DNA of 64,000 nt from Dryas octopetala (GCA_963921425.1 OY992839.1:19762910-19826909); one strand, 5' to 3'; counted from the stretch's first letter, positions 34,396 to 47,640 are shown. Translations and numbers: made by a program. The notes: generated by a model not told the origin, from the letters alone.

Positions 34396-36122
34396 CGTGG
34401 ATTTATTACATTTGCAATCTAAGTTTATACTGTAAATCTCCCTAAATTAAAATAACAAATTTTTTTTACATAAAATTACATGCAAGGACAATAGCATCCC
34501 TGCATGTTGTGGGGTTGACGTAGCGCGGGTCATGTAAGATTTCCGTTATTCTAGTTTACAGAGATCTACCATAGAGCCTTATTGCAAATGTTAGTGAACA
34601 ATGAGATTATCTGTGGTACAAAAACTTTATGTTACACATATATTATAATAGAAAAAAATAAACTCTATCAACATTTAATGATAAAAAATGTATTTGTATT
34701 GCATGCAATGTTTGCAAAGCAAGTTTTCCTGTGAACAACTAGTTTAAATTGTCAAAACTAAAACCATTGTGATCAAAGTGAAAATTAAATAAAATTAGAG
34801 AAACAAAAAATGTAATTTAGTTAAAAAGAGAATAATGATATGCGGCATATGCGGTATGCCCCATCTTAACACCTACCCTGCACAAATTAGACCCTACCCA
34901 TTTAGGTAACAAGGAAAATTTTCACTACCTTGATGATAAGACAAAAACTTAGAACCTAACCTAGCACGAATTCCCAAGAAGGGACCTAAGATATTAATAA
35001 CCCTCGATCAAATAGATTTCAGACATAATTGCATAAAAGTGACCCAAATCTTAAATTACGCCAATCTGACAAGTGACAACCTTTGCATGCATGCCTTAAC
35101 TTTGTTGTCAATGTCATGCATCCAAACTAGTACCTCTATACATAGAATGGGACGTGGCACCTATATGCATTTTTCTGCTTGAATTCTCAACTCCAATTAA
35201 TTCTCTTTTAATTTTGTCGATTTGTTACCACTCAAATACGATGTAGCTCACACGTTTGTACAAAGTACGTATACATAATAGCACACACTACAAATTTTCT
35301 GGAGTTTTTACTTTTTATCGTCAAATAACGTGACAAATAACATAGTATCTTCCTGTTCTAATGTAATAAGTTTAGATTGAGGCTGCTTTTGTATTAATTG
35401 CCATGACCAGACCTAATTAATAGTGCTGATCCTATACATAGTTACTCAGTAAAAATGAGTAAACTAGTTGTATATTAATTGTACCTAAAACAAAGGCTAG
35501 AGAAAGATGACGACATGTTTGATAAAAAAAAAGAAAGATAGCGACATACCCTTTTCTAGTTTTCTTCAGATAGTTAATTAAAAAAGTGGTAATTCTAAAA
35601 AAAGGACATCTTGCCACCTTAAATTACGGTAACTTTTTATTTTATTTTTTATAATTCAAATTAAACATTGAATATAAAAATAAATGTTCATAACTATTAG
35701 GATTATATGCGGCGAGCCTTAGTACCTTAGTGTAGGACTGTAAGCACAATTAGTTCGAAAGTTCATATTAACTTTTTTCTTTTTTGGGTTGCATACTTTA
35801 ATTATTTTGTTTCTAATTGATCATGTAATCACGAAAATAATCTTAGTTAGGGGCAAAGTTGATAGACTCTTGAAGTTTGAGAAGTTCCATTATATATGAT
35901 GTTTTGGACACAACATAGCAAATATGATAGGACAATGAGAAAGGACCCCATATCCCCATCCTTGTTAAGTATAGTTATGACTGGGACAAGGGACTGGGGA
36001 GGGATAGGGTCACCTTGTTAGGGTGGGGTTCCTTTCCTAAACCCTAATGGATTTTGTGTAACTATCTTATTCAATAACAAGAATTGGGTACGTATTGAGA
36101 GGAATTTACCTATTCTTTATTG
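34396..36122. other. Intergenic stretch without recognised genes
   Basis: AT-rich DNA. 35930-36120 (TTATTCAATAACAAGAATTG, TATTGAGAGGAATTTACC) has the look of a plant LTR 3' part, but no partner LTR or primer-binding site was found. Confidence 0.4.
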
Positions 36123-36130
36123 TATACAAT

Positions 36131-36756
36131 CAGGGACGGACGCACATACAAGGTTGGGGGGTCGGGCGACCCCCCGGACGGCCGAGCAAGAAGGCTGCGA
36201 CATCTGGACGGCGACACGGACGACCCCCCAAAGAGAAGAACGACGACCCCCCAGGCTGAACGAACGACCCCCCAAAGAAAAGCTTGTTTACAGATCTTGT
36301 GGCAATAGCTTCATTTTCTGCTTCTTCTTGGCCTTGGGTTCTGTTTTCCTCTACCAAGTGAACCTGATGCAGAGGAGTGCAGACTGCAGAGGAGTGATGC
36401 CTGCAAGCTGTACGTGCACTTTCTATGACGTGGCTGCTTTCTTGGGGTCTCCATCCTCACGTGCATTCCCTTGCTTATGGGTCCATATATATATTTACAA
36501 AGTAAAGTGAAAAGGACTCAGCAGCGTTTTGTAACCAAAAAACGGACTCACAGTTTGCTAGCATGTCTACCAAACAATGAATGTCGACGTTCAGCAATAA
36601 CCTCCCCAGTTGCTTTGTTTCTCATAAGTATTCACCCAGCCCCTACCACCGGAGCCGGTCACCTGTCAGGTCCTTAAAAAATTTTGCCGCCGCTTCGCGG
36701 CGCCAGGTTCTACCTAACCATGACCCCCCAGGTTGGGGATCCTGGATCCGTCCCTG
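36131..36756. mobile_element. 626-bp hAT-type element, GC-rich, exact 8-bp target duplication
   Basis: TATACAAT at 36123-36130 and 36757-36764 flanks termini CAGGGACGGACGCAC and, reversed, CAGGGACGGATCCAGG. The interior carries several CGACCCCCCA units (36165-36275). High GC contrasts with AT-rich flanks. No transposase is present, so it would need one in trans. Confidence 0.9.
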
Positions 36757-36764
36757 TATACAAT

Positions 36765-37307
36765 ATGTGAGATATATACATGATCATGTGAGAATTATGT
36801 TTGTATTTAACATATTATATACAATAAAAAATAAGTAAATTTTACCTATCACATAACTATATATATGTCTCGTACGATAAGAAGATATATAAATTTTAGC
36901 TGTTGAGTACGTATACATCAGTACTGTGAGCCTGTGGGGCTGTGATGTGAGGTGCATGCTCTACTTGAGTCTTGAATCTTGACCTCAAGCTCCATTCTAC
37001 ACACACCAATATATTCACCAGTAGTGGAGTGGCATGATAATTATTCAAAGAAAGGACCCCCACATTGATTTGGTCCCTTTCGTTGTTTGCATTCACGTCA
37101 GCATCGATGTGGACTATTTAATTTCATGAAAATGATGATGTATTGGAGTAGGGGGTCCATCATTCCAAAATAATTTAGTAAAATTTCCGAGGTCGTACAA
37201 CCCAACTTCTTTAAAGCCTTTTAAAACCAAAGTTAAATAAAGACTCAAATTTCTAGTGAAATTTGGGTCAGGTCGTTACAGGAGGAATGAGTGAGAATTG
37301 CTGGAAT

Positions 37308-37375
<68 letters not shown>

Positions 37376-38032
37376 GTGAGTGAGAGTAATAGAGAGTGAT
37401 AGAGAAGGAGTGAGAGAAAGGGAGAGAGTGAAACAAAACCTCCTCCCCCGTGGGGTTGGGACTGTGATGCGGATGGGGTGGGGGGGAGCTGTTGGGGGGC
37501 AGAGAGAAAGAGAGGAGAGGCAGAGAAAGTGAGGCAGAGAGAGGAGATGGGTGGGGCTGGGTGGTGGGGGGAATGATGGGTCGACATGGTGGAGGAGGCG
37601 GCTGGTGGAGGTACCAGAGGCGGAGAAGTTTTATTGATTTTATTTATTTTTATTCAATTCTTTTTTTTTTTTTTAAGTTTTATTGATTTTTTTATTAATT
37701 TTTTGTCCATGTAGCTATTTTTAAAAGCCAAGTCAATGTGCCACGCCAACGCCACGTCAGCAGTTAACAAATTCTTTAATGGCAAGAGTAACAGAGGTAC
37801 TCAGTTGACGAGATATTGAAGTTGATGTACTCTTATGCAACTTTTTGAAATTGAGGTACCAAGTTGATAAGTTGGGTATAATTGAGGTATTTAAATGTAA
37901 TTAGCCCATAAATATAATATCATTAAAAAGGAAAAAAAATAAACAAACTCGTAACCCTTCCTCCATCTCCACCCTCTCTACCTTCACTTGCAGACAATCC
38001 AGATTCCGGCAACTTCTCTTCGCTAGTCCAGC

Positions 38033-38084
<52 letters not shown>

Positions 38085-38410
38085 ACTCTCCTACCTACGA
38101 CATATATTCAAAATTCCCATTCTCTTTTTTCTTTTTTCCAAATGAAACACATACAAACCCATTCAAACAAACAAAATCGAGAGCCCATAATTTTTAATCG
38201 ATGCTAGACCCAAAGATTACACTTTGAACATCCCAAAATGGCATTGAAGGGCAAAAGGGCATTTAAACTTCTCAAAGATTGCATCACACTTTTGGACCCA
38301 GAGAGTGGGGTTATCGAATCTGCAAAGAGATGTCGCAGGAACCCAGATGGCTCGCTGGTGAAGGTGGGGAAGGAGGAGGGGTTACGTGTTGGTTTTTTTT
38401 TTTGGCTTTT
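36765..38410. other. Intergenic, microsatellites and element debris
   Basis: (GA)n at 37312-37372 and (CT)n at 38036-38079 border GA/CT-rich leader-like DNA. 37725-37905 (CCACGTCAGCAGTTAAC, GAGGTATTTAAATGTAATTA) matches 40672-40852 as a shared element end. No gene is supported. Confidence 0.55.
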
Positions 38411-38414
38411 TATC

Positions 38415-39563
38415 ATGTAACTCACCTGAACTTTGACCTGTTATTCACTTCACCACCTAATAAATTTTTTGACTCGATGTGGCACCTTAATTTTAAAAAA
38501 ATTTCAATGTGAGACCTTCGTCCAATTCCTTCACATTTTGCGTTTAAAATGAGGGTATTTTGGTCTTTCTATGTCAATTTACTGTTCATCATCTTCAACC
38601 TTAAGCCCCATGTTTTCTAGTTTTTATCTCAACTTCACCCCTATTTTTGACCCATCAAATCTCCACCAAAATCAACAATCTTATACTCATTTTGATCATC
38701 CATATAAAAATAACTCTGAGTTTAAACTGAACAATAATCATCTTAACGAACTGATTTTGAATATACTTATCTTATACTCAACAATCTTAGGCTACCCGAC
38801 ACTGCCATATAAAAATAATCCAAAAAAATTGTAGATTTTTCAAATTTCACCCAACTTCAATATCCTTGAAATTGATCATCACCCAAAGTCAGTTTCTTAG
38901 GCTACTAGAATATGTGTATAGCTTTCAAATCAATCATCCAACCTCAAACCAACCTAGAAATAAAGAACATAAAAAGCCTTATTTTGATTTGATTTCTTAG
39001 TTTTGGGGTTTATGTTTTTGATAAAGATTTTGATTTGTAGGTTTGTTTGAGGTGGAGATTGATTTGAAAGCTATACACATTTTCTAGTAACCTAAGAAAC
39101 TGATTTGGGGTGATGATCAATTTCAAGGAAATTGAAGTTGGGTGAAATTTGGAAATTAAATCTACAATTTTTTTGAAAAATTTGGCATTTTCGGGTAGCC
39201 TACTTTGTGACCAATTATCTCAAGTTTCATAGTTCTTTTTGAATTATTTTTATATGGTTGTAAAGAGAAGATTCATAGCTTCAAAATGAGCATAGGATTG
39301 CTGATTTTTGTGGAGATTTGATGGGTCAAAAGTAGGGGTGAAGTTGAGATAAAAACTAAAAAACATGAGGCTTGAGGTTGAAGATGATGAACAGTAAATT
39401 AACATAGAAAAACCAAAATACCCTCATTTTTAAACGAAAAATGTGACGGAATTGGATGGAGGTCTCACATTGAAATTTTTTAAAAAATTAAGGTGCCACA
39501 TCGAGTCCAAAAATTTATTAGGTGGTGAAGTGAAAAACGGGTCAAAGTTCAGGTGAGTAAAAT
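38415..39563. mobile_element. Foldback element, ~1.15 kb inverted repeat with ~540-bp arms
   Basis: From AACTCACCTGAACTTTGAC at the left to GTCAAAGTTCAGGTGAGT at the right, almost the whole segment is its own reverse complement with modest divergence. Paired examples: GTGTATAGCTTTCAAATCAA (38912) with TTGATTTGAAAGCTATACAC (about 39060), and GGTCAAAGT-type ends. The unpaired centre, near 38960-39030, is only some 70 bases. There is no coding sequence. A transcript would form a very long hairpin. Confidence 0.88.
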
Positions 39564-39596
39564 GATTTGCAAAGGTTTTTTTTTTTTTGCACACGT

Positions 39597-40673
39597 GGCT
39601 TTTAAAAAGAGTGCTTATATTCTCACCCCTTGTCCTATTTTTTCACTCACTTTATTTTTATATCCCTCATTAAATGTGAAAAAAAATATTAAAACACTAA
39701 GCACTCACCTCATTATTCATATAATATTATTTGATATACCAACTGAAACATCCACTCAATAAACACTCTTCCCACCCACCCATTTTTTTTCTTAATTTCT
39801 TTCGTCCAAAATCTCTCCAATTATATATGACATCATTGATCAAATATCTCGTGTTCTCCAAGGTGTACCCCAAGATGCTGACATGCCTAGTTCATTTTGA
39901 GCATTAAGTAATATGCATTATTGTCATTATGTTTGATAGTATATACACGAAATTTATTTATTTTTGGACAAAATATACACGAAAAAATTAGAGCTAATTA
40001 CATATTACTTTTTCACCCTTTGATATTCCTTATTATAGTTTTTCTTTTATGTTTGTAAACTACTTGCAAATGATGTGGCGAGGGATCCAATTTTTGTCCT
40101 CTCTTGACAAAGGATAAAACTTTGTCTTTACGAATACGGTACTCCCTTTTCTTAATTTTTCTCATGCCTATTAATAATAAAAAAATAAAAAATGAAATAA
40201 ATATTATTTATTTTACATGTCCAAGCTCGCATATCCAGGCAATCATTACCAAGATGTGCTAAATAAGATCAAGTCTGATCTATCCCTCACCCAAATTGGA
40301 TTGAAAATGAGGTCCTACTAAAAAAAAAAGAATTGAAAGCATCTCACAAAAAGAATTATTTTGCTTACCTTTTCACTAGGTGAATTCTCTTCGACGTCAA
40401 TTTGATTGTCCATTATCCAAAAATAGTATAAACAAAGGAATAATGATATGAAAAAAGAAGATAAAAAGATTTTAGGGTTTACGAATTTTAGGTTGTTGTA
40501 AAGAGGTGGGTAAGTAGGTAGGAGTGGGTAGAGTAGATTTATTTCTTTTTTTTATATTCAAGTCCTTAGAGGTCATTTTACAAACGGATAAATTTATCAT
40601 TATTTTTTTCATTAAAATATTGGTGAACAAATAAAACAGGGGGTGAGAATAAAACTACTCTTTAAAAAAAGCC
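39597..40673. mobile_element. Probable DNA element with ~50-bp inverted ends, 1.08 kb
   Basis: The left end GGCTTTTAAAAAGAG then TATTCTCACCCCTTGT pairs with the right end, whose reverse complement reads GGCTTTTTTTAAAGAG then TATTCTCACCCCCTGT. The interior is AT-rich without coding sequence. It abuts the foldback on its left. Target duplication not clear. Confidence 0.6.
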
Positions 40674-41968
40674 AGATCAAACACTTAATAATGGCCATGT
40701 CAGCAATTAACAGTTATTTTAACGGAATGTGTAATAGAGGTATGAAATTGCCAAAAAATGAAAATTGAGGTATCAATTTACAACTTTTTAAAATTAAGGT
40801 ATTAATTTGAAAAATATGGTATAATTAAAGTACTGAAATGTAATTTGCTAAAGTTTTGGACACTCAGAAACTAAAGGAGGAAATGCCTATTTTCAAAAGA
40901 ATTATACTTGTATGGCTTGCCTTCCTCGTATACAGTGTGGCGATTTTGAGAAATCAGCGGCTTAATCACGCTGGATTTGGCCATTTTGAGTCGATTCTCC
41001 CACTTGTTATTGGCGAGGAGTCTAATCTCCATGGCCGCCTGCTTCTACTCGTTATTGAACCGAACTCGAGGATGGTGACAAGTTGACAAATCAGATTGTC
41101 GGAGTTCTCCGAGGTGCAAGTAATCAGAAGCCTCCGACTTTGAGACGACTCCATTTGGAACTCTCCAAATCTGTCGCTATTAGAGTCACTGAAAGCAGTG
41201 GATTTGTCGCCGTTACTCAAATCACTGAAGTTCCTCCCCATATAACTAAAATTTGCTAATATATGGACGAAATTCTCAGCTCCCACAACATCAAATCTTC
41301 TCCATCAATCACTCGAAAACGATGAAATTTTGTAATTGGAAAAATTGAATCCGAAAGTGAGAGCTTATTTGGGTTGGGGTTTTTTGTGGCTTAGAATTAG
41401 ATGAAATGACTACTCTTTCTAGAGATAGGAGAGAGCGATGAGAGAGAGCGAGAGAGATAGTAGTAGAAAATAATAGATTGTCTTTGAGTTAATATTTTAT
41501 TTGACTGGGTTTCAACTTAAAAATCTTTTAAAAACTGGACTTAGGAGTAATTTATTAAAACTTTAACGCTTTTCCCGTGAATATCTCCCCCTCTTTCTTC
41601 TATTTCTACTACACACGGGTTTGTGCAAATTCGCTCCTCTGTGTTTTTTGTTCTACTACTGTACAAAAGCTCCCTTCTAGGCTCCCTTTTTTTTTTTGGG
41701 TCAATTTCTAGGCTCCCTTTAGTGTCTATAGGAATTTCGTCTATTTGTGCTTGTTCTGTTGGTATATAAAGGCTCCCTTTATATGTTAATATGTTATTTT
41801 CTTGTTAGTTTGTGAAGTTATGCTAGACTAATTATATTACTGGTCAGTGACTTAGTTGGAGCTTTACTTGGATATCTCGTGGAGAATATGGATCTTTCTG
41901 TCCATGCTTGCTTGCAGATGTAGATGGATATGATGTTTTTTTTTTCTAAAAAAAAAAAATTATTGTTA
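40674..41968. other. Intergenic, unrecognised GC-richer patch
   Basis: 40950-41330 is more balanced in composition and has an open frame on the minus strand (40966-41286), but no domain was recognised. It may be captured gene sequence. CT/GA runs follow near 41430. Confidence 0.35.
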
Positions 41969-41976
41969 CATGCAAA

Positions 41977-43533
41977 CAAGAAGGAAAATTTCGAAATTTT
42001 CGAAAAAATTTCGTTTTTTGAGAAGGGGGAAATTTTATTTCAATTCCATACTTTTTCGGTAATATTTCGTTTATTTCGTCGAAATTTTCGGCGAAATTTT
42101 GCCCGAAATTTCGAAGCCTACTAATGTGCAAGTCTGTTGTCTTTTCGCGATACATTGATGAAATTTCGCCGAAATTTTGGCGAAATTTCATTTTCCATTT
42201 CCAGAAGTCAGAAGTTCAGAACATTTCCCAGCCTCCCCGCGACTTCAGTCTTCGCGAGAGACCGGAGGGAGAGAGGGGAGGCAGAGACCAGAGCCGCCCG
42301 TCGCGGGAGGGAGAGAAGAGATCGGAGAGGGAGATCGGGGAGGGAGAGGGAGGAGAGAGAAGAGATCAGGGGGAGGGAAGAGGGAGATTGGGAGAGAGAA
42401 AGAGAAGGTGAGAAATCTAACTGTCTAAGCAAAGTGCAGAACTGAGAAATGATTGGGTTCAAATAAGTTACTGGAATTGGAATATACTTGAAGTTGAAGA
42501 GGAGTTTTCCGGTCCTTCTGAAACTTCCTTGGAGTGATGGAGACTTGGAGAGTCCCCGCGTTGGGTTGGAACTTGGAGCCCTGTTGGAGGTTTGACAGCT
42601 GGGCTTTCCAAGAAAGGCAATATCACATTATCACGTTCATTGAACAGTGGCCCAAATCATCTCTTTGACTCTTTCCTTTTATTTATGCAGCAGACTAGTA
42701 ATACTAATGAGAGAAGACTAATCATCTCTTTGACTCTTTCCTTTTATTTATGCAGCAGACTAGTAATACTAATGAGAGAAGACTAATCATCTCTTTGACT
42801 CTTCCTTTTATTAATGGAGTAGACTATTAATGACTAATGAGAGAAGACTTGAGAGGTCACGGGGGAAAAAGGAAAAATGAAGGAAGGAAAAAATAAAAAA
42901 AAGAAGAGAAAAGAAAAGAAAAGAAAAAAAAGGTTTAGGGTTGATTGGGATTTGGGGCTTTGGGTAATTGGAAAGAAAGAAAAAGGTTTGAGGTTTCATT
43001 TGGCCGTTTTAATGTTTTGTTTAGTTGTTTTTAAACTCTAATATATTTCTATATAAAAAATAATTTAAAATATCCTAAAAGACCTAAATACTAATATCCT
43101 AGATAATATAGAATATAGATTATAGAGTATATAGAGTTTAGTGAAAAATTATAGAGTATAAAGAGTATTAAGGTAGATAGAGTATATAGGGTTTAGTATT
43201 ATGATTTAGTCTATAGATTATAAAGTATAAAGAATATACTAATTTTATTTATTTATTATACTAATTTTATTTAATAATATTTGCTTCCAGCGCGCATTAT
43301 ATTTACTTTATATCACATGAAACCTATTATATAATTTAGTTTCTTCAATATTTTTTATCAATGTAGTAGATAATATGTTAAATAAACATATGATTAAGTT
43401 TCATTCAAAATTTTTATATTTTGATAACAATTTCCGTCGTTTTTGTTTAATTCTGTCGAAATCGAAATTTCCACGAAAATTTCAATCGAAATTTCCATCG
43501 AAAATTTCCTCGAAACCGAAATTTTACTCCTTG
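41977..43533. mobile_element. hAT-type non-autonomous element 2 (CGAAATTTCG family)
   Basis: Exact target duplication CATGCAAA (41969-41976, 43534-43541). Ends CAAGAAGGAAAATTTCG and, reversed, CAAGGAGTAAAATTTCG. Same TTTCG-rich subterminal regions and same right-hand AT-rich part as element 1. The middle differs: a GC-rich GA tract (42230-42410) with CGCGAGAGACCGGAGG, then a 65-bp tandem repeat. No transposase. Confidence 0.9.
42655..42849. repeat. 65-bp tandem repeat, 3 units
   Basis: Units start AATCATCTCTTTGACTC at 42655, 42720 and 42785. The first two are virtually identical, the third diverged, so the newest duplication is recent. It lies within hAT element 2. Confidence 0.92.
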
Positions 43534-44008
43534 CATGCAAATGCATATGATGCTCCTTGATGTTGTTTGAAGCACTTAAAAGAAAATTACGCAGTGAATA
43601 GTGCGCGCGATGAACAGTACACGCGTGAATAGTTACAGATGAACAGTGTGCGTGAATAGTAACGGTAAGCATCATTGCATGAACATTAACGGCTAACAGT
43701 AACGAGCTTTTTTACATTTGGCTTGGAATTTAAGTCTTGGACCAGCTGGGTTTAGGCTTAATAATCTTTTGGGGTGTAATTTAAAGCACCCTTATAATAA
43801 TCAGTTGAGAGTAAATTACATATTAACATAATAATTTCGAAAAAAAGGCCTATATTTTTTATTTTTGAACAGGGCCTCCTAAATGTCAGGGACGACCCTG
43901 TTGAGCGAGTTGTTGTTTGCTAAGCTTCATAATAGTGTCGAATTTATGGGTACTGAGAGTCTTTGATACTAAATGTTATGGTTCGTTATTGTTACTAATT
44001 TACTATTA

Positions 44009-44374
44009 GGGTTAAATACAAAAATGGTCCACAAACTTTACAGTGAATCTCAATTTTGTCCACTAATTATAAAAAGTGTCAATTTAGTCAACAAACTTTT
44101 CAATTTGTACCAAAGCAGTACAAACGCTAACTTTCATCCAAAAATTAACGGAATTGGTCACATGAAAATGTGATGAACAGACTGAAATACCTCTGAAAAT
44201 ATGGTCACTTGTTGTGCACATGATCACTTTTCGTTAAATTTTTTGATAGAAGTTAACGTTTGTACTGCTTTGATACAACTTGAAAAGTTCGTGGACCAAA
44301 CTGACACTTTTTATAGTTAGTAGACTAAATTGAGATTCACTGTAAAGTTTGTGGACCATTTTTGTATTTAACCC
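44009..44374. mobile_element. 366-bp Mutator-type MITE
   Basis: Exact 9-bp target duplication TTACTATTA (44000-44008, 44375-44383) and long inverted ends starting GGGTTAAATACAAAAATGGT. Most of each half pairs with the other. Non-coding. Confidence 0.92.
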
Positions 44375-44440
44375 TTACTATTAAAATGCAAAGAATTAAA
44401 TTATAGATGTGACTTTATAAACTTAATTTTTTTTAGGATT

Positions 44441-44874
44441 AATCACTTGTAGGCTTTATTACACTTTACCCACTGAACTTTGGAGTCAATTTCATTTCAC
44501 CACCTAAAGCAAACTGTGTCAATTTACCATTTGAATTAAAAATTTGTTGCAACTTACTACCTCTGACTCATTTTGTCTAAACTTTTGTTGAAAATAAGAG
44601 TATTTTGGTTTTTTCGAGTTTGTTTTTCATTGTGTCAAAGCAGGGAAAGTGTAAAAAAAAAAACCCATTTTTTTTTTCTAAAACAAGAACTTGAAAAAGA
44701 CCAAAACACCCTTATTTTTAACAAAACATTAGACAAAATGAGTCAGAGGTAGTACATTGCAACAAATTTTTAATTCAGATGGTAAATTGATATAATTTTT
44801 CTTTTAGGTGGGTGGTGAAGTGAAATTGACCCAAAGTTCAGGTAGGTAACATATAAAAAAACCTTACTTGTTAG
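44441..44874. mobile_element. Foldback MITE, ~430 bp
   Basis: CTGAACTTTGG and TCAATTTCATTTCACCACC at the left pair with the right arm (GGTGGTGAAGTGAAATTGA, CCAAAGTTCAG). Arms are about 180 bp around an A/T-rich centre. It has the same end style as the 38415-39563 foldback, at smaller scale. Edges approximate. Confidence 0.75.
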
Positions 44875-45249
44875 ACCTGGCAAATAGGTCATGTTTTATG
44901 GGTTCGGGTCAAACACAACATGGCCCGTTAAGCTTAACGGGTGATAAAAACACCAACATGAACACGATCCGATTATAAAGGGGTTAACACGACACGATCC
45001 GTTTTACCCTTTAAAAAAATTAATATTTTTTAAACAAAATTATAATTAATATATATCTTACAGTACTCCAAAAATTTCTACCTCAAAAAAAGTAGAAAAA
45101 TCAAGATACATACCCAGAACTAGAAAAGTCAAAAAGCTTTCCAGTATTAGGGACGATAAAAACAGCAAAAAAAAAAATAAAAGAAAAAAGAATAGCCAAT
45201 TGTTGAGCCTTCTTGGGCAACCCAGCACATCTATTTGAGAATGTGACTT
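44875..45249. other. Intergenic, likely hAT debris
   Basis: TTAGACCTGGCAAATAGGTC and CACGATCCGATTATAAAGGG resemble ends of common plant hAT-derived repeats, but no partner end was found. Confidence 0.35.
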
Positions 45250-45257
45250 GTCTGCTA

Positions 45258-46197
45258 TAGGGGTGGGCATTTTAACCGTGCACCGCCAAAACCGGCCGAA
45301 CCAAATCGCCAAAAAATCGTAAAAAACCGCGTTGATTAAAAAAAAAAGTCAACACCATAAAAAAAAAAACCGAACCGCACCGGTTCTCTCCGGTTTCGGT
45401 TCCGGTTCCACACCTCATTTAACCGCACCGCACCGCATAATTGCAAAAAATATATATTTTTATATTTTTATACATATATATATACCATTTTATATATTTT
45501 TTATACATATTCATACCATTTTTGTATACTTTTTATACACTTTTTGTACACATTTTTATACACTTTTTATAATTTTAGTTATACCCATTACCCTATATAA
45601 TAAAATTAGTATATTATTTATAGTTTATACTGTATATACTAAATTTTTTAATTGTTTATAGTTCTAGGGTATAATATATAGTTATATACTATATAAGTGT
45701 GTATGATATACGCCATATAAGGTATAGAATTTAAAATTTATGGTATAAGGTTTAGGATATGGTATAGGTCCTATAGGATATTAGGGTTTATGGTATAAGG
45801 ATTTAATACTTATGGTATAGGGTTTGGTTGCAACTCATCTCTCATTCTCTAAACCGTAAACCCTAAGCTTTAAAATTTTATATATTCTATATACTCTATA
45901 TAGTCTAGTTACATAAACTAGTTTGCCCAACCAAACCCTAAACCAAACCCAATTGCTCAAACCCCAAAACATATGTTTTATATAAATTATAAAACATTAA
46001 AAAAATTTAAAATATATGTAAATGTTACAAAACCGCAGTAGAGAACCGCACCGCGCCGCACCTTGAATGGTCTGGTTTGATTTGGTTTTTTTACTCCTTT
46101 CCCGGTTTTAAACACCGAACCGCACCGCATATGAATGTTCGGCGTGGCGCCCGGTTCCGGGGGAGAAAAAGACCGAACCGCACCGCGCCCACCCCTA
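45258..46197. mobile_element. 940-bp hAT-type element with TAGGGGTGGGC ends
   Basis: Exact target duplication GTCTGCTA (45250-45257, 46198-46205). Inverted ends are TAGGGGTGGGCATTT and TAGGGGTGGGCGCGG. Subterminal regions are dense in ACCGAACCGCACCGC-type repeats; the centre is AT-rich with TATACACTTTTT and TATAGGGTTT words. Non-coding. Confidence 0.92.
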
Positions 46198-46205
46198 GTC
46201 TGCTA

Positions 46206-47640
46206 TTAGCATTCTCAATCCTGTTGAATTGTTGATCTCAATCTTCCCCCTATGGGCCCTACCCATTTCCTCTCTCTCACAATCCCTCAAGCCCCAAATG
46301 CTCTACCCAAATAGTAAATTTAATTAGGTCTAATTTTAAAGGGTCATTCGGAATAAAACCATATAGAAATTTAGATTTATATTTAAATCCAATTTTTTAG
46401 ACTAAGATCCAAAAAATGGACTTTTTAAAAATTTTGACTCATATTATCTTTTAAAATTAAGATAATTAATATGAATTAATTTATGAAAGATAATATCCGT
46501 TAGGACATTTTTAATTTTTACATTTTTTAATTAAAACATTCAAGATTATCTTGTTTTTATGTTTTATAATTTAAAATAATAAAAGATAATATCCATTTAA
46601 ATTATACAAATATAAAAAAATACATTAACCCACAAAATCGAAAATAATCAAACAAGTAAAAAAAAGTATACATAGGTACATTTCAATTGTACCAATACCT
46701 GGGTTGGTATATATGTATGTATATATATATATATATATTCGATTAGGTGCACATCAACGAACATGCATACCTGATCCGAACGCTCGGTTTTCGCTACTGA
46801 TCGCTTGGTCATGCTGCTTCCTTTCTCGAGTTTTAAAGGTAAATCCCCATCTTTTCACCTCATTCCCTCTTAGGGAATAGAATAAGCTTCATGGAGGCGT
46901 TAGGCGCTAAACTATATCATAAACGTCGACAAACCATCGATTGATTATACAATTGAAATGTACCCATAAATAATTTTTTTCCTTATTTGATTATTTTATA
47001 TTTTTTGGGCTTATACATTTTTATTAGATTAATATAATTTAAACCCCACAATTAATTTTAGGATAATATGATAATATGTTAATATTATAATATTAAGATA
47101 ATATAAAACTAGGATAATATTAAGATTTAAATATTATTAATTTTAGGATAATATTAGATATTTTTAAAATTAAAAATATCTGGATAATATTTTTGAACCT
47201 CAGTCAAATATTAAAAAACATTAAGGCATTAGTCTAAGAGAAGTTGTAAAATTGGACCAGCCTGTAAATGGCTCATACCCAAATACTCAAAAACCCACCA
47301 AGGGAACCAACCCACCAAGCACACCAAAAAAACTTATCTTTTCTCTCTCTCTAAAAGAGAGTATCGTTTCCCTCTCTAGCCGTTCTGAGGGTTCTCTTGG
47401 GAAAGAGAGGTGGGTTGCCAAATTTATATTAGAGGTGGGTCTGTCACCTTCAGACCTTCAACAAGCCCGAAGCCTCCGATTAGGGATGACCATTTGACCC
47501 AGCGGGCAGATACTCACAAAACCAAACCCATTCTGCGAAAAATTTGTCAAACCCATACCCACGTAACCCACCCCATAGTATAATGGGTATTACCCTTACC
47601 CGCCCCACTAAAGTAACGGGTCACCTGCATTTTGAAACCG
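46206..47640. other. Intergenic; short MITE and hAT-like fragment
   Basis: GGTACATTTCAATTGTA (about 46676) and TACAATTGAAATGTACC (about 46949) form 17-bp inverted ends of a ~290-bp MITE. (TA)n lies near 46717-46738. 47485-47640 (AGGGATGACCATTTGACCC, GGGTATTACCC) looks like a hAT fragment just upstream of the F-box gene. No gene here. Confidence 0.55.

Noticed and set aside
36120..36510. Overlapping frames with Arg/Pro-rich sequence
   Set aside because: Inside the GC-rich hAT element; compositional.
40966..41286. 106-codon minus-strand frame
   Set aside because: No domain recognised and no splice or promoter context; noted only as a GC-richer patch.
45332..45661. Hydrophobic 109-codon frame
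   Set aside because: Lies wholly within the AT-rich centre of a non-coding hAT element.
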